A DNA stretch of 64,000 nucleotides from Lenzites betulinus (GCA_022264855.1 JABYQU010000012.1:558001-622000); one strand, 5' to 3'; positions 41,880 through 56,939 are shown, counted from the first letter of the stretch. The notes: generated by a model not told the origin, from the letters alone. A program made the numbers and translations.

Positions 41880-42141
41880 TCAAGGGATGGCTACAAGCCT
41901 TACCAAACATGCATTTGTTATCGTGGGGATCAAGGATCGGATTTCGACATTTGGCGATTTCAAGATTCATCGTAATCAGCTGATTGCTGGAATATCAAGT
42001 CATGGGAAACCGGCCTGGTTTGGTGACGTCGTAGTGGCGAAAATGGAGGTGACTGATGATGCGGGAATTTCCAAAGCTTATGTGGATATCAAACCCTCAG
42101 ATTACTGCTTGCTGTACAACTACTTCATCCATGAGCAATGA
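41880..42141 (+). other. Open frame, possible last exon of the 40.9 kb gene
   Basis: The frame is preceded by an AG and reads LQGMATSLTKHAFVIVGIKD, then FGDVVVAKMEVTDDAG and KPSDYCLLYNYF to a stop at 42139-42141. Its composition looks protein-like, but I could not join it unambiguously to the upstream exons. Confidence 0.35.
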
Positions 42142-42840
42142 GTAATAGACACGGCGGCGGCGCACATCTGACGCAACATATATTTTGAAGCGAACTTGGC
42201 AAGCATCGCTCGGCGCGGCATCGCATATTGCGGGGAAGCCGTGCACGAGCTCGCGACGTGGTGATTAGGGGCCGTTGCGCGCGGCCGCGTCTGCGCGATT
42301 TCGTTCATTACTCGGACTCCTGTCCTGTATGGCTTGTGCTGATTTATGGCGGCACGTCCGCGTCTCGCGGACGTCCGGTCCTACCCTTACTATATCGGGA
42401 TTTGTTTGTTCTGACCAAACAGTCTCTCGCGCCGGCGCGCAACACCACTGCGGTTATTTCGATGCAAAGAAATGTAGTACTCTCCGTGTCTTATAGTGCT
42501 AGCACGATCTTGTCCTCGAAGGTTGCGCACCGGAAAACCTGCTAAGCCCCGTATCGCAGAATACTCGAAGGACGAGTTCAGATCGAGTTACCTGAGTATG
42601 CCGGCTATATATGTGCGTCCAGTCTATCTCCTTGACGGCTTAGTTGGAGTTGCGGTAAAAGAGCGCAGCTAGCCGCTCATAATCTTTGCAGACACACGTG
42701 GACTGTGTGCACCGTAGGATGTTTTTGGCCCCCCGGGTGAGTCGCACAGTTCATGGTGCACATTACAGATATACCCTCAGGTCTTCACTTCATACATAGG
42801 CGGGATCCGAAGATGTAGGGACGAGATGTACCAGTAGGGA
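42142..42840. other. Intergenic, no gene recognised
   Basis: Only short unrelated open frames are present on either strand. Confidence 0.4.
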
Positions 42841-43400
42841 CTAAACAGTATTCGAAGTCAATTGTGCATTGAAACCTCCTCCCTCCGCTGGGGGCGGTTG
42901 GAAACCACCCGAGAACAAACCCCCGATCGCAGCGACGCGGCCTTGGGACACAGCAGCAACGAACATCCAGTATTCCTCGGGAAGTGTGAAGCGCAGCTTG
43001 TGGATAATGACCATCGGTGAGTTGGGGGTCTCGTGCCGCATGAGCATAGTGAGTGATCGCTGTAGGAGCCCATACAGGACATCGTCAGGAGATTACGCGT
43101 AGTCAGGACAAGTCCTTCCGTACCTCATCGCATGAGAGTAACCATTTCTCGTTGATGACACGAAAGATCACCGGAGTAATGTCATGTTGGACGGTCACCA
43201 TGAGCCAACCTGTTGATGCAGTCGTAAGTGTGCGCTTGTGTACGATTCCGCTGTATCTCTGGCGTACGCTTATTATCCGTGATTTCACTGACAACTACTT
43301 TCGCAGGTCTCCACGTCTCTTGGAAGCCGCTAAGCCCATTCAGGGTTTCCACATGGCTGAATTCCACTCTCTCGGAGGTGAAAAAGGTCTGCCAGAGCAT
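42841..43400 (-). CDS. Hypothetical protein, 151 residues, possibly missing 5' exons
   Basis: Three exons join in phase: 43400-43299, 43258-43124 and 43059-42841. The protein reads MLWQTFFTSERVEFSHVETL, then GWLMVTVQHDITPVIFRVI, SPMVIIHKLRFTLPEEYWMF, and a Gly/Pro-rich tail GGFQPPPAEGGGF. The ATG at 43400 directly follows an AG and a pyrimidine-rich stretch, so it may be the start of an internal exon. The second intron is only 40 bases. I do not recognise a family. Confidence 0.5.
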
Positions 43401-43521
43401 CTGGAACGAGATATGTAAGAGCAACCGGACGGAGGATCGTGGATAGAGAGGAATGGGGCAGGATGGGAGCGACCCGGGGATGGCAGCTCCCGTCCATCGG
43501 TGTGTGACGTGATCAAAGTGA

Positions 43522-43892
43522 TCAGAAGGGCGCAGCGGCAGCGGGGGGATCCACCTGCGCCAACGGCGCACCGAAACCAAGGTACGAGCTATAGGCGGAT
43601 CATGCCACCTTCCGAGACAGGAAGGCCTGTGCCTCAGTTTTGGGTACGATTCGGAATTGAGTGCACGTCACAGCCGCCCAGGGTACCCTTGGTATGTTCC
43701 GAAGTTTATCGGATTTGCTGCTGACTATTCCACTGCGTGGGCCTGCATCCAGATTACGCCACTATACTCACTCGGTGAGTTGAAGATCGTCGAGTACTCC
43801 TCCGCGTTCAGGACGGGTACTGTATGAACTATAAAGACCACAGCACGATGCGGCGCAAGGCCCCGTTGTAAGTCATCAATCACCGTCTCCAT
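43522..43892 (-). CDS. Small hypothetical protein, 95 residues
   Basis: Three exons, 43892-43772, 43742-43609 and 43554-43522, join in phase. The protein starts METVIDDLQRGLAPHRAVVF and includes VPVLNAEEYSTIFNSP and CTQFRIVPKTEAQAFLSRK. The first intron is only 29 bases, shorter than others here, so this join needs transcript support. No domain recognised. Confidence 0.4.
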
Positions 43893-43996
43893 TTTCGCGG
43901 TTCTACGACACGTTCTCAGACAAGTACACCCCTATACACCCCTAGAGATGGTGTGTAACATGTTACGTTCATCTGACCCACGCTGATAGTGGACAG

Positions 43997-44594
43997 TCTC
44001 GTGTTCGCAGAACCCGCGTACGATCCAGTCCTAGCCCGTCTCGTCGCCGACAGCAACCGAATATCACTCGACACAATGCGAAAGTGAAGCTTGCCGTCAA
44101 CCAGGTGAGTTCTATAGGCGTCGTCGTATGTAGCGCCGTAACTGATGAACGCCTTGCACTAGCGCGTCATTCCGTTAGCACGCAAAGCTTTGCTCTATCC
44201 GACCGACTCGTCTGGCCCGCGCACGGTGCTCCTTCCTTCTCGTGACAGCTATGACCCCGCGTGCGGGTGCAATGCGTGGTCGGTGGACCTCGACACCGAT
44301 GAGTGGTTTGGAGGTCCGCAGAGCATGACGTCTATCCATCACTTCCCCGGGACGGATTGTCGCTTGAAGAACGGCTATGACATTTTTGTGCTCGCTCGTC
44401 GGGAGCGACGGCGCAGACTCGATGGGGTGAACCACACGGTGCAAAGACTGTTCGACGTGCGGTGGAGTGGTAATGTTATTGTCGTCAAGCGCGGCTTCCG
44501 GGACCGTGGGTGTGCGCTCAATATTACGCCCCCTGAGATATCCTTGATCAACTCGCTCGTCGAGCGGTACGTGGAGTATTCTCCTATATCCTAA
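43997..44594 (+). pseudogene. Hypothetical gene with an apparent frameshift
   Basis: Exon 44163-44594 encodes 143 residues (RVIPLARKALLYPTDSSG, GCNAWSVDLDTDEWFGGPQS, NGYDIFVLARRERRRRLDG, WSGNVIVVKRGFRDRGC) and splices back in phase to a piece ending VKLAVNQ at 44104. The sequence before that reads best in another frame (FAEPAYDPVLARLVADSNRI, then LDTMRK). The switch happens at about 44080, where one missing base would explain it. Either the gene is broken or the true splice pattern differs. The 5' end, toward the divergent gene at 43892, is unresolved. Function unknown. Confidence 0.45.
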
Positions 44595-46438
44595 CAGACA
44601 ACTCATCTACAACAACGTAACAGATGGCTGCAGCTGGAAATATAGATAGATGAACGTAGCAGTGTAACCGCCACATAGATGATTTCGCTCTCTCTCTACC
44701 TATTGGGGTTACCGTATCGTTCAAATCTGATAACGAGTGGTTGTAACTCGTTTCTGAGGTTCATAGATGTATGCATGCAGACTCGTTTCTGTGACCTCCT
44801 AGCGCTAGGGTCGTGTGGTCGGCATCGTGTTGAGCACAAACGTCTCTAGACAACGTTATGAACTCGCCAGCATTTACGGTGATACACTTGGTCTATATGT
44901 GAAGTGCAGGGGGCATAAATTTGTGGCATACATCGTACACGAACATTGGAAGATTGATAGCAAAGCGTTACAAGGTCGACGTCGGCGCCCCTAGCGGACA
45001 TGGCATGTACTGTAGGACGCGCGCGTTCGCAGATAGAGTAACTAGACGGAGGAACAATAACTTGTCTTGCACACGTATACAATGACGGACGGACTCTTCT
45101 TCGCAGCCTCCAGACCGATATATGAGCATCGAGATCCGCTGAATTCAAGCGTAGTCAGGGCTGTTTGCAGTAGCAGAAGATGGTATGCATACCTCTTCCC
45201 ATTGGAGGGTCCATGAGGAAGACATCATGTCGATTGATATAGGAAGTACATTGACGGGTGGGTAGATGCAAAGATGCCCTAAGATGCGAGTGAGTGGACA
45301 TTCTCAGAACGTCGAGGCGGCTCACACTGCGAACGGCCGACGTAGCATGGGGTTTGTGTCTCAGCAACGACGACATTAGCCGTCATCCACTTCGATGCCA
45401 CCTCGCCTCCGGTTATTGTAGTGTAGAGTACGTTCTTTAAACTGAGGTGCTGGTACGGGCTTGCGAGCGGCGGCAAATCAGCCCTCGTTGTTGACCTCAA
45501 GATAATGGAACACGCACCCGTGGGACACGTTTCCGTACAAGTCCGCCATTCTTGTAAGAGCGCGTCGAGTATGCAAGGAATGCGTTTACGCAGAGAGTTC
45601 TCTAGCACGGTGCAGTCGGGCTGGGTTGCACGACGCGCAAATTATAAGCACGTTTAGACCCATTGGGAAGATCTGCCCTCATGACCGTCGCTCTTTGGCG
45701 GGGGTCATGAGCGCAACGCTCTATGTGTGGGTCAATTCTACCGTTGTGTTAGCGTGTAAGGACTCTGGCTACTACCCTCGGCCCCAACAGTAGTCAGCGA
45801 GCTGCTCTGAGCGTCGGATCCTACTGACTTGGATCGTTTAGGTTAGAACGGAGTACTGCCGCTGATAGATGAATTCCGTAACTGAATTCCAAGGGCCCCG
45901 CTGCGATTTTGGGGTGTGGGGATAGGCGAAGAAACGGGTGGTCACGATGAGACTACGACCTACTGCGCCGCGGCGCCGCGAGTAGGACTCTGAAGTGACT
46001 TGCCGTTCTAGGAAGAATCATAAGCGCTCATGCTTTGTTCTAGTCTGGCGCTCAAGTGTGATGTCGGGTGTGTCCTCGGCCATCGTTCCAGAACAGACCT
46101 ATGACTTATGAACGCTCCATCTCGGGTGTTAGCAGGGTGCTCTACGATGATGTCGGCGAGTTGCAAGGCCGTTGACACACCGCCCATGACGAACTCCCAC
46201 TGTTTGGGTCAAGGAAAGCGAGTACCAAAACTTCGGAGTAGGTCCTTCTCCCGGGCCTTGGTACCGTCTGGTAGTTCAAGCCCTCACGGAATGTAGCGGA
46301 GTATGGAACGGAAGCTGGTATACAAAGGGCGATGCTGGCAACATCGACGTGTACAGTAAAACTTGTGCATCGTATCGAGAGTGAGCTTCTCTTCCATCTC
46401 ATTTGCCTTCGTTGCTGACTGCTGTACAGCAGATCACA
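44595..46438. other. Intergenic, no gene recognised
   Basis: There are short open frames on both strands, including one at 45279-45608 on the minus strand with LRKRIPCILDALLQEW, but no continuing gene model or known domain. Confidence 0.4.
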
Positions 46439-47573
46439 ATGGCTCACGCTCTATCTGTCATGCGCGGGAACGACTTCCCCGAGGATCTCTTACTCATCGT
46501 CATTTCCCATCTGGGTCGATCGGACTTGAACGCTTTGCTCCGATCGTGCAAGCGCTTCTACGGCATCCTCGTCCCCAGGATATACCGCACATTGCGGTTG
46601 GATATCTCTCCGGAAATACCCAGAACCCTTCTTCACCCCCACAACGCCATCGAGATTCTTAACTGCCTGATGGGGTCGCTTCGCCATGCCTCTTCGGAGG
46701 GCGACACTTCGCGTTTCCTCCCCCAGTTCATCCATTCCCTCACCTATGTCTCCTACGATCCCCGCTACGACATGCGCGCTCTCCCGATGCTTTCGACAAT
46801 CTTACAATTCACGGCCCATTTGCGCTATCTTCACCTGGATGTGCTCGAGAGTTCTGTACCCCTTGTGCTTGAGGCCCTGCGCCGTCGTGGTATCCTCCGG
46901 AACCCCCCTGCCTCAATGCTGGAGGCTATCCGGCTGCCAGCCCAGACGTCTCTCACTCTCCCCAGGCTTGAAACCATGCGGTCGACCAAGGCTGCTGTCG
47001 TCGCAGCAGTCTTAGAGCGACATCCTCTGAAGACGATCGTGATCGATCACGCTTTCCCCATGGTCGAGTTGCCCCAGCTGCTCCCTCACACTCCCTCTTC
47101 CGCCACCAACTCTCTCACAAGGCTATCGCTGAGCTTCTACTCTCACCAAACCGAAGTCGCGCCCATCGTCAAAGCGATCGGCGCGACTTTCCCTTCGCTA
47201 ATCCATGTGGCTTTGCATTCCCCGGCGAGGACGTGCATACCGCTCCTCGAGGTGCGTGGTTCCAACTGCGTTCTTGGTCGATGCTAATCATATCTAGGCT
47301 TTTATCGCAATCCTCACGTCCGAGTATTCGCTGCTTACGTGCCTGCGTGCCATGAGTGTCAATCACGGCGGGCGACGCAGGGCCTATACAGATACATTGC
47401 AGGACATGTGGGAGGCGATCAGCGAACTCGGTCATCGCCGACCTCCTCTTCGGGAGGTGATCATGGGTAGATCTATGGTTTCACGTATTGGGGAAGAAGC
47501 ACCGTGGCAGCTTATCCCCCACATTGATCTTAGTCAATGGGCTTGGTTACTCCGTAGTGTTCCAGACCAGTAA
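46439..47573 (+). CDS. F-box protein
   Basis: Two exons, 46439-47251 and 47298-47573, join in phase across a 46-base intron with a GCTAATC branch site, giving 362 residues. The N terminus (about 11-50) is an F-box: DFPEDLLLIVISHLGRSDLN, then ALLRSCKRFYGILVPRIYRT. The rest is leucine-rich (YLHLDVLESSVPLVLEAL, SLTRLSLSFYSH), as in the many agaricomycete F-box proteins with divergent substrate-binding tails. Expected role: substrate adaptor of an SCF ubiquitin ligase, binding Skp1 through the F-box. The target is unknown. Confidence 0.8.
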
Positions 47574-48404
47574 ATACGAAACACGCCACACCTCCTGCTC
47601 TAGAATATGTCGTACACCAACGTTTATTATATGTCTGTATCCTGCTGGTTGGACTTCATCGCACTGCCTAATTGTAGATGTGCTATGTTTGACGCGACCG
47701 AATAAATTACTTATCACATGTGCCCGAACAAGGAACGCTGAGTGTATGGAGTCAACTCTGTTCGGTGTGCGGCGTTCTTTAATTCGCACGCTCCTGCATC
47801 CTCGATCACTTGGACGACCTCAACTCCCCTCGTCTATTCTGCTCAGCATGCGCTCGGCGGCGCGTGTTCCGCAGCTCCGGAGCTCCATGCGTAGGCGGTC
47901 TGAGTTTGCCATAATGGTAAGAGACCAGTGACATAAGCACCGTAGAATTGATCAGATGAGCGGAGCATTGTGTACGCATTGCATATCCCACAGGCATCGA
48001 TTAGGACCAAGAGTTTGGTCTACAGGAATCCAATTCATCTTACTGGTAGTGGTGGCGGGTGTCAAGCGAGAGATGATTCTAGCACGGTGGTGCTGCTGTT
48101 ATGTCAAGCACGCTAGCATCATTCTCACTCCTTCACCATTACAGCAGCAAAGCACTACGAGAATCCCAGTCTACCGGTACGCAATCGGGACGGCGAATAC
48201 GGCGAGCTGTTCCGACAGAACGGGGCGTCGCGTGATGACTTGACGAGGAGGGCATCGGTGTCAGCGAAGGGTTCCCCCTCCGTATGGGTGGTCCGCCCAA
48301 GAAATTCGACTGGCCCTTCTCCATAGGACCTCGAGTGAATGCGACTTCATATACTTGAGGTACGTACCGTGTGTTTGAACGTCAATCGCTCCCCCCTCGT
48401 CAGC
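47574..48404. other. Intergenic, no gene recognised
   Basis: I see no splice-linked open frames with protein-like composition on either strand. Confidence 0.4.
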
Positions 48405-49712
48405 ATGCCTGCGACAGCGACAGGTGTCTTCGACACTACAAGTCCCTTCGAGCGTTTCTTACTTGGAGCGCCCGACGATGTCATCGACAAATTCTTCTCT
48501 CCGTGGTCGCCCGACCTGATCATACGCCTTCGTTCTCTGAACTCTAATGTCTTCCTCGGCGTAGAGGCCTACATCGCACGGGCATGGGACGTGGAAAAGT
48601 CCTTCGACAGGTGGTTCTTCCATGTCAACTCTTTCTTGAGGACTCTCGAGTCTTGCGGCGCCATAGTCTCTGGGTCAGAAGCTCAACAACACTTCGGGCG
48701 GCACGAGTATCGTGGCAGTGATCTGGACATCTACGTCCCGTTTCATGGGCTGCTGAGGATGGGGCGATGGTTGAAGCAAGAAGGCTACTTGTACCAGGCG
48801 TCGGGAGGCAAGCACGTCTTTTTCGACGCAGCGGCGATCATGGTAGCATCGGCAGCGGGCCAAGACTTCACGAGCCATTCGAGTTCATCTAGCAAGGCTT
48901 CCGGCACCTACACGACGTTCAACTTCGTGCGCCCACAAGACGATACTCTCAAACTTTTGCGGATGGACGGCTCCCATGTGCAGCTCATCGCGGTGCGTCA
49001 AGACCCCGTGCAGTTCATTATCGAACATTTCCATTCCAGTGAGCCCATTCTATCTCCTCTTGGTATCGTTTGACGTTCACGCGTTATGATACAGCTGGCG
49101 TCATGAACTACATCGCCGGTACATTCGCAGCCTCCTTGTTCCCCCGCGCGACTTTTGTCGATCGTCAGATGGTGGTTTGCCAAGACACCACTCGCAACTC
49201 GTTGGCGCACGAGATCTGGAAGGAGAAGTATCGTCGTCGCGGGTTTACTATCATAGAGGCGGTCGACGACCCGCCGTGCACCTTGGAGACCAGACAGTGG
49301 CTCCGCAATGTGGGCGACAAGGCAACTTGGGTTTTGCCTCATGCGCGTTCCAGTATGTTGGGGCTTTTGTCTGAGTCTCGCTGCGACACGCACGTCACTG
49401 ATGCGCCCTCACAGTCCCTTCAAAGAGATCGTCTGTTGACATACGGGGTCCCGGTTTCGAGGTTCTACCATCGTACAGCGGTGTTGCACCATCAGGGGCC
49501 GCGCTTCGTATCGGTCCCAAGTTCGTGTATAGGTAGGTTGCTAAAGGGCTGTAGTATGATTTCGTTGTAAAGGCTGAGCCCAATGCGCATTCTTCAGCGC
49601 GGCAGCATTCATAGCGACAGGAATGGACTACGGCGCCGTTCGTTCCATGGAGACTAGTGCAGCTTTCGGAGACCATGAGTTCACTTGGACTTCCGACGAC
49701 GAAGAACAGTAG
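48405..49712 (+). CDS. Putative nucleotidyltransferase-fold protein
   Basis: Four exons, 48405-49038, 49095-49352, 49415-49532 and 49598-49712, join in phase and give 374 residues. An N-terminal helical part (DDVIDKFFSPWSPDLIIRLR, VFLGVEAYIARAWDVEK) leads to SGSEAQQHFGRHEYRGSDLD. Here Gly 90-Ser 91 followed by Asp 106-x-Asp 108 resembles the GS...DxD pattern of the polymerase-beta-like nucleotidyltransferase fold. The middle reads HVQLIAVRQDPVQFIIEHFH, and the C terminus is acidic. I recall this as a repeated family in polypores, generally unannotated. The fold is an inference from the motif; catalysis is unproven because I see no clear third Asp. Confidence 0.7.
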
Positions 49713-51471
49713 TGCGGCCTATGCCCTTACGTGCGGCTGATGTTCCGTTCATAAAGTAAGTCTACCGCATCTCATCCACATTCAGTGCCGTCTTAACCAC
49801 ATATTACTGGAGCAGGTTTGCAATATGCTCATTGATCTTAATCGAGGCGGCTCCGTCCGGTCATACGGTCGCACCTTTGTAACACGACTGCTACCCTTTC
49901 GGCGATTGAATAATCATATTTTGCTGCTCATGCTCGGCGCGAGCTGCTTTACTTCTGTACACTTACCTTATGAGTCTCAGGTCGCGTCAGGTATGGACCG
50001 CGATTCTGGCTAAGGATGTGAAATCATATTGCGCTATCGATTGGCTCCATACATGTGTTCGTATAGACAGTAGTCAGATACTATTGCTAAGTTGGCTGTA
50101 ATGTTGTTCTCTGTTAGGCTTCCTGGACGACTGCCATGTACACGTCAATTACATTAACTTACAAAGGCAGAAATCAGGTGGGCGGCGTATCAACTCGAGC
50201 CACGGGCAAAGACTACCACGGCGGGGTCTATATTGGTAGTGACAATGTTTCTTATAAGCTGGCTACTGTATTGAAGTTGCATACGGTCTTATGCATTTCG
50301 CCATCGTGTTCGTATGGAACAAATGATACATCTTCACATGAGTACATGCGTCTACTTAAGCCTCGTCGTCGTCGGCAGACACGGCCTCCACATCTACATC
50401 CTGTGTCTCAGCCGCGGTCGGAACATGGAGTATATCCTGCGCTGGTGTCGGCCAAATACCGGTATCCAACCTGAACGCGATCTAGATAGGTATACAGGTT
50501 TGAGATATGTGCGAGCGACTAGGACTGTTAGGCCTCACCGTCGTGAACCGATGGTACTCGGTAATAAACCCAAAGTAGCTGTTGTTGGACCTCGTCCGCA
50601 TGATACACACGGTTATGTTTCGTGACACGCGATGCACTGCAGACCGCCGCGGTGAGATATCTGCTGGTCACCAAAGCGGGCGCACGTACCATGTTTATAC
50701 CGGACGTGACCAATGCCTTCACTGGTCATGCACATGATAGTGCATGCAGCGCAACCACGGAATACGAACTGGAACAGTGAAGCGTGTGCCACTGTGAGTG
50801 AACTATTCGTGCGCGGGACGGGTGTGTTCATAGCTGAAAGTCGTTCGGGACAGATGAGAGGATAGTTGTTCGTGGCGCAAGAGGGTGGGAGGCATAGATG
50901 TTATAAGTGTCACGTTGTTCGAGCACCGTTCCCAAACTGTTCATCCCGAGGACTACCGAAGGAGGGCGTTTGATCCTGCGTCCTCATGAGGAGGCATGAG
51001 ATTACCATTGTACAGTCACATAGAACTCATTATTCTTGCGCTCATCGTACCATAAAAGAGGCGATGGGACCACCGGTTCGTCATGGTATTTGCGAGCACC
51101 TGGGGAGTGGTAGGCTACCTGGAGAGCGGTACGAAGGAAGAATGAAAGAAGAAAGGGATAGGCGTGCCAGTCACTTCCGCTGTTTCGGTGCCTCGACCCC
51201 AGAGCGGTAGCGCCGAGGGCGTTCCGGAGAGTCGGCGCGCGGATTCTCCCGGGCCCCGGGCCCCACGGCACCACGTCGTTGGGCATCATGTTGGTGTTCC
51301 CGTAGCTTTCTCAGTACTCGGTGTTCGTCAAAGGGAGGTTCAAGGGATAGTCAAGTCTACGCGGCACTGCCAAGGGTGCAGGAATGCACGGCACATAAAG
51401 CTTGCAAGCTAGGATGACAGTACGTCAGATTCAGCCCTCTATACTTCGATCATCGCTACTCAGTGCTCATT
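49713..51471. other. Intergenic, no gene recognised
   Basis: Only short frames without recognisable motifs are present, and no repeat shared with the rest of the window was noticed. Confidence 0.4.
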
Positions 51472-53805
<2,334 letters not shown>

Positions 53806-54893
53806 GGTAGCTATGTTTGTACATCGAGGACGGCATGTTATAGATTTCAGCGTCTGTCTCTGTAGCCTCCCGAGCTGCTTCGCGTTGTACTCTGTTCGAT
53901 GAATTATCATAGCCTTAGGCACCTTGAGTCGTTAGGTTGTGGCAGGGCGCTTACGTAACCGACTTGAGCCTCGCCCGGCGCACTGAGCGCTAGTCTCCTG
54001 TATTCGCTCCGCTCACTGCGAGGTCTAACGCTACGAGCAATTGTCTGGCTTGCCTGTTTGAGTGATGTAGGTGCGTCTTACTCCTTCTCGAGGTCCTCTC
54101 GGTGTTAGCCTTAAGATATCCTCCCGCGGGCCGCTCTATCGGTTGGAAGGACAAGACGCTTTCGTGGGGTACCGGTATAGTTCCCTCGATCTCTGCTGGT
54201 CCACACATGTTCGCTGATCGGGTGTTTGCGTGAAACCTCCCTCGACAGCAGGCCCACCGATCGCTCGTCAATGCACAACCTCGAGCATGATATCTGATTG
54301 ATATTCGTGGTTCTAGGGTTCCAGCACCGGTGAAACGCTTCGCTCACCCAAAGCAAAGTGCAAGCGAGGAGAAAGGGAGGGTCGTAGGTGAGTATCTGCC
54401 ATATAGATAAAGGTCTGTCTGGTAACCATATAGCCTCCGCCGGTCGTCGCAAGAAAGATTTCGAGACAAAGTGTCATCCAGCTCCGATCGTGCGAGCGTC
54501 CATGATGTCGGTCCAGATCTGTTACTTCGTGCTTGTGAGTTGTTCCATATTGGCTGCAGCACGGACGCGTCTTCGTGCATTAGCAATGATTGAAATGGTA
54601 TGTTGTCATTTTACTAGTGTTCGTCCAAGTCCTACGTGGGTGCTGATTATTGCCGCGTTATTGTTGCAGTCTTCAGGGGTGACGCCGCGACAGGTCTGGC
54701 GTCCCCTGACTTCCCTCGCATCTCATATCCATCCCTCCCACATCCCTTACCCCCTCATGCTCCTGGCACGGGCCTCCAAGTATCGCCACCGCGAGCATTG
54801 GCCCCTAGTCGGCGTGCAACTGATGTAGCTCAATTCTTCGGTAATCCTGTAAGTCGCATGTCATGATCTGGCTCACCTGAATCAATATCTCAA
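53806..54893. other. Intergenic, no gene recognised
   Basis: A frame at 54388-54828 (plus) is open but looks like chance, with no motif or splice support. Confidence 0.35.
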
Positions 54894-55521
54894 TCATGGT
54901 CGCCGGCCGTCATGTAGGTACGATATATTCTGTTGTTGGAGGTGAGATATGTTGACGCTGTTACTGCTGCACTAATGTCACATACCTATACCGTACCTGT
55001 AAGATCCACTGAGCCCACGACTGTGGGAGGTGACAGATGATTCGTAGGAGTCGCGGTAGGTCTACTGAGTGAGTCGGCACCACAAAGTCGACGGCGTCGA
55101 GGAATCCTCCCGTGTGATCGGTTATAAACTGGTGCTGAGCAAGGCACCAGCCATATATCAACAGCTCTCCATTCCTTGTGATATCGACGACCTCCTGTAA
55201 TATGACAATGCCTGGTCTGACTGCAACGTCACCAGTAATATTCACTGGCTGCCCCAGAGGTAACGGCTTGTCTGTTTCGAGTCTCCACTGGGAGGGCACA
55301 AACCCAAGACTCGAGTGGCGGATATTGAAGTCCACTATGCCGATGTTTGTAACGTCGTCTGAGGAGAGCTCTGGTCGCCAGTGTGTGTAAGGATTGGCTG
55401 TAATGGGGAATATGTTGCCTAAGTGGGTGTAGGTTGCGGTAGAGGCTGTTATATTGTGTACGGTTTGCGGAAGTTGATATGCACGGCAAGGGGGACGGGG
55501 GGGCATGGTGTGTTGGGACAT
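54894..55521 (-). CDS. Hypothetical protein, 186 residues
   Basis: Exon 55521-54997 joins in phase to 54929-54894 across GTACGG...CAACAG. The protein reads MSQHTMPPRPPCRAYQLPQT at the start, then TNIGIVDFNIRHSSLGFVPS, RPGIVILQEVVDITRNGELL and FLDAVDFVVPTHSVDLPRLL. Composition and length without stops support coding. No transmembrane segment, signal peptide or domain is recognised. The tiny last exon adds only NISYLHDGRRP. Confidence 0.5.
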
Positions 55522-55835
55522 CACAGCAAACGTTGTATGTATTTATGAAAGGAACGACTAGGTATTTCAAAACACAGAAGCGAACATTCACACTCGCTTA
55601 GTTCGGCCACGTGAACACCTAGACTCTGATTTGCTACTACATTGTCTATTAGGCAGCGTTGGCAATCACAGAGGGCTTGGTAACACCATTGACACTGCTA
55701 AGTCTTCGGGAGAGATCAGAATTGGGGATATATAGTAAGTGCGACAGCGTACGGGAGTTTAATGGGCCTTGGGGAGCCATCGTCCAGCATTATAATGACA
55801 AACCGAAGCCCCTGGTTGAAAGTCAGCCCTTGTAT

Positions 55836-55937
55836 CTACTGTATCAGACCTGACAGCTTCACCTCAATTGTTTCAGTATCTTTCACTGTCCCCACACGAG
55901 ACTTCCCGCCTTCAAGAAAAAATACCCTGTCCCCAAT
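55836..55937 (-). pseudogene. Possible KOW-like last exon
   Basis: After an AG acceptor, a 34-codon frame reads IGDRVFFLEGGKSRVGTVKD, then TETIEVKLSG, and stops. GDRV...G..R.GTV is reminiscent of a KOW motif as in Spt5-like proteins. Upstream hydrophobic pieces on this strand (56.0-56.35 kb) cannot be joined in phase, so this is probably a relic. Confidence 0.3.
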
Positions 55938-56939
55938 CTGCAATAGGACATTGTGTTAGTTAGACAACTTCGTCAATATGAGGGTACATACAGAAAACAT
56001 TGTGAGCATGCAGAGAGCTGTCAATAGGGACTAAGATGGGCGTACGGAGGACTTGAGAAAAGTGTACCACTGATACTAATATACTGATGTATACGTAAAC
56101 TGTCATGTTAGGTTGAGGCAATACTGCGGACACATGGCCCATAATGTAGCACTCAGTGCGGCGCTACAACTGGGTAAAAATAACACAAATAAGCAAGTTA
56201 TGAGATAACGTACAGAGGCATGACTTATCTCCTGATACAAAAACGCGCTGTCGGCAGGTTCAATTAGGAGTGATAATACACGAGAAATCCCATCTCTCAC
56301 CGAGCTGTTATCAGGGAGTTGTGACATGAAAGGTATGGGGTTGAGCATCCGGGATGGGACTGAGCCTTATATGTATGAGACAAACACCGGATGGCGTCAT
56401 CTGAGTCAGGAACGACAACTTGGCATCAGGTGTATTGCTTTCTGTATCAGGTCTCGGGCCGAAGGTACACACATACGGAGCATGCGGATATACATTCAGC
56501 GCAATTCCGATGAACTGTGTACAGCATGGAAGTACGAACTTCAGTAGTTCTCTTGTATAGCATAAGTATTCAGCTGACTCGATGCCTCATGATCGAGCGC
56601 TGAGCACTGAGCCATCAGTTCCATCGGACCGCCTTCCGGTGCGTGGGCTCGGGACCCGGGCCCTCGTGTAACCCGTTGATTGCCGCCCCCGCCGAATCCG
56701 AGCGATATTTTAGTTTGCAAGTTCGTGTTAGTACTGTAGTATTAGAACTGTTTGTCTGTATACGTTTCTTGGATGTAGCTGAGTTCCAAGTTGGGGTAGT
56801 CCAGGTTTGCCCGGAGGGCCCTAGTAATCTTTACAACTCGAGCTAGTGCCCGGTGGACGCTCTGACTGACATCACTACTGCTGCAGCCGTGACTGATAGT
56901 CACAGCCATCCCCGGTCCGAGTGCCGGCCCACAAAGCCG

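Noticed and set aside
43500..44600. TET/JBP-type dioxygenase carried by a transposon
   Set aside because: I looked because such genes ride on some fungal transposons, but no HxD...H...R iron/2-oxoglutarate pattern is visible in this or other unknown frames.
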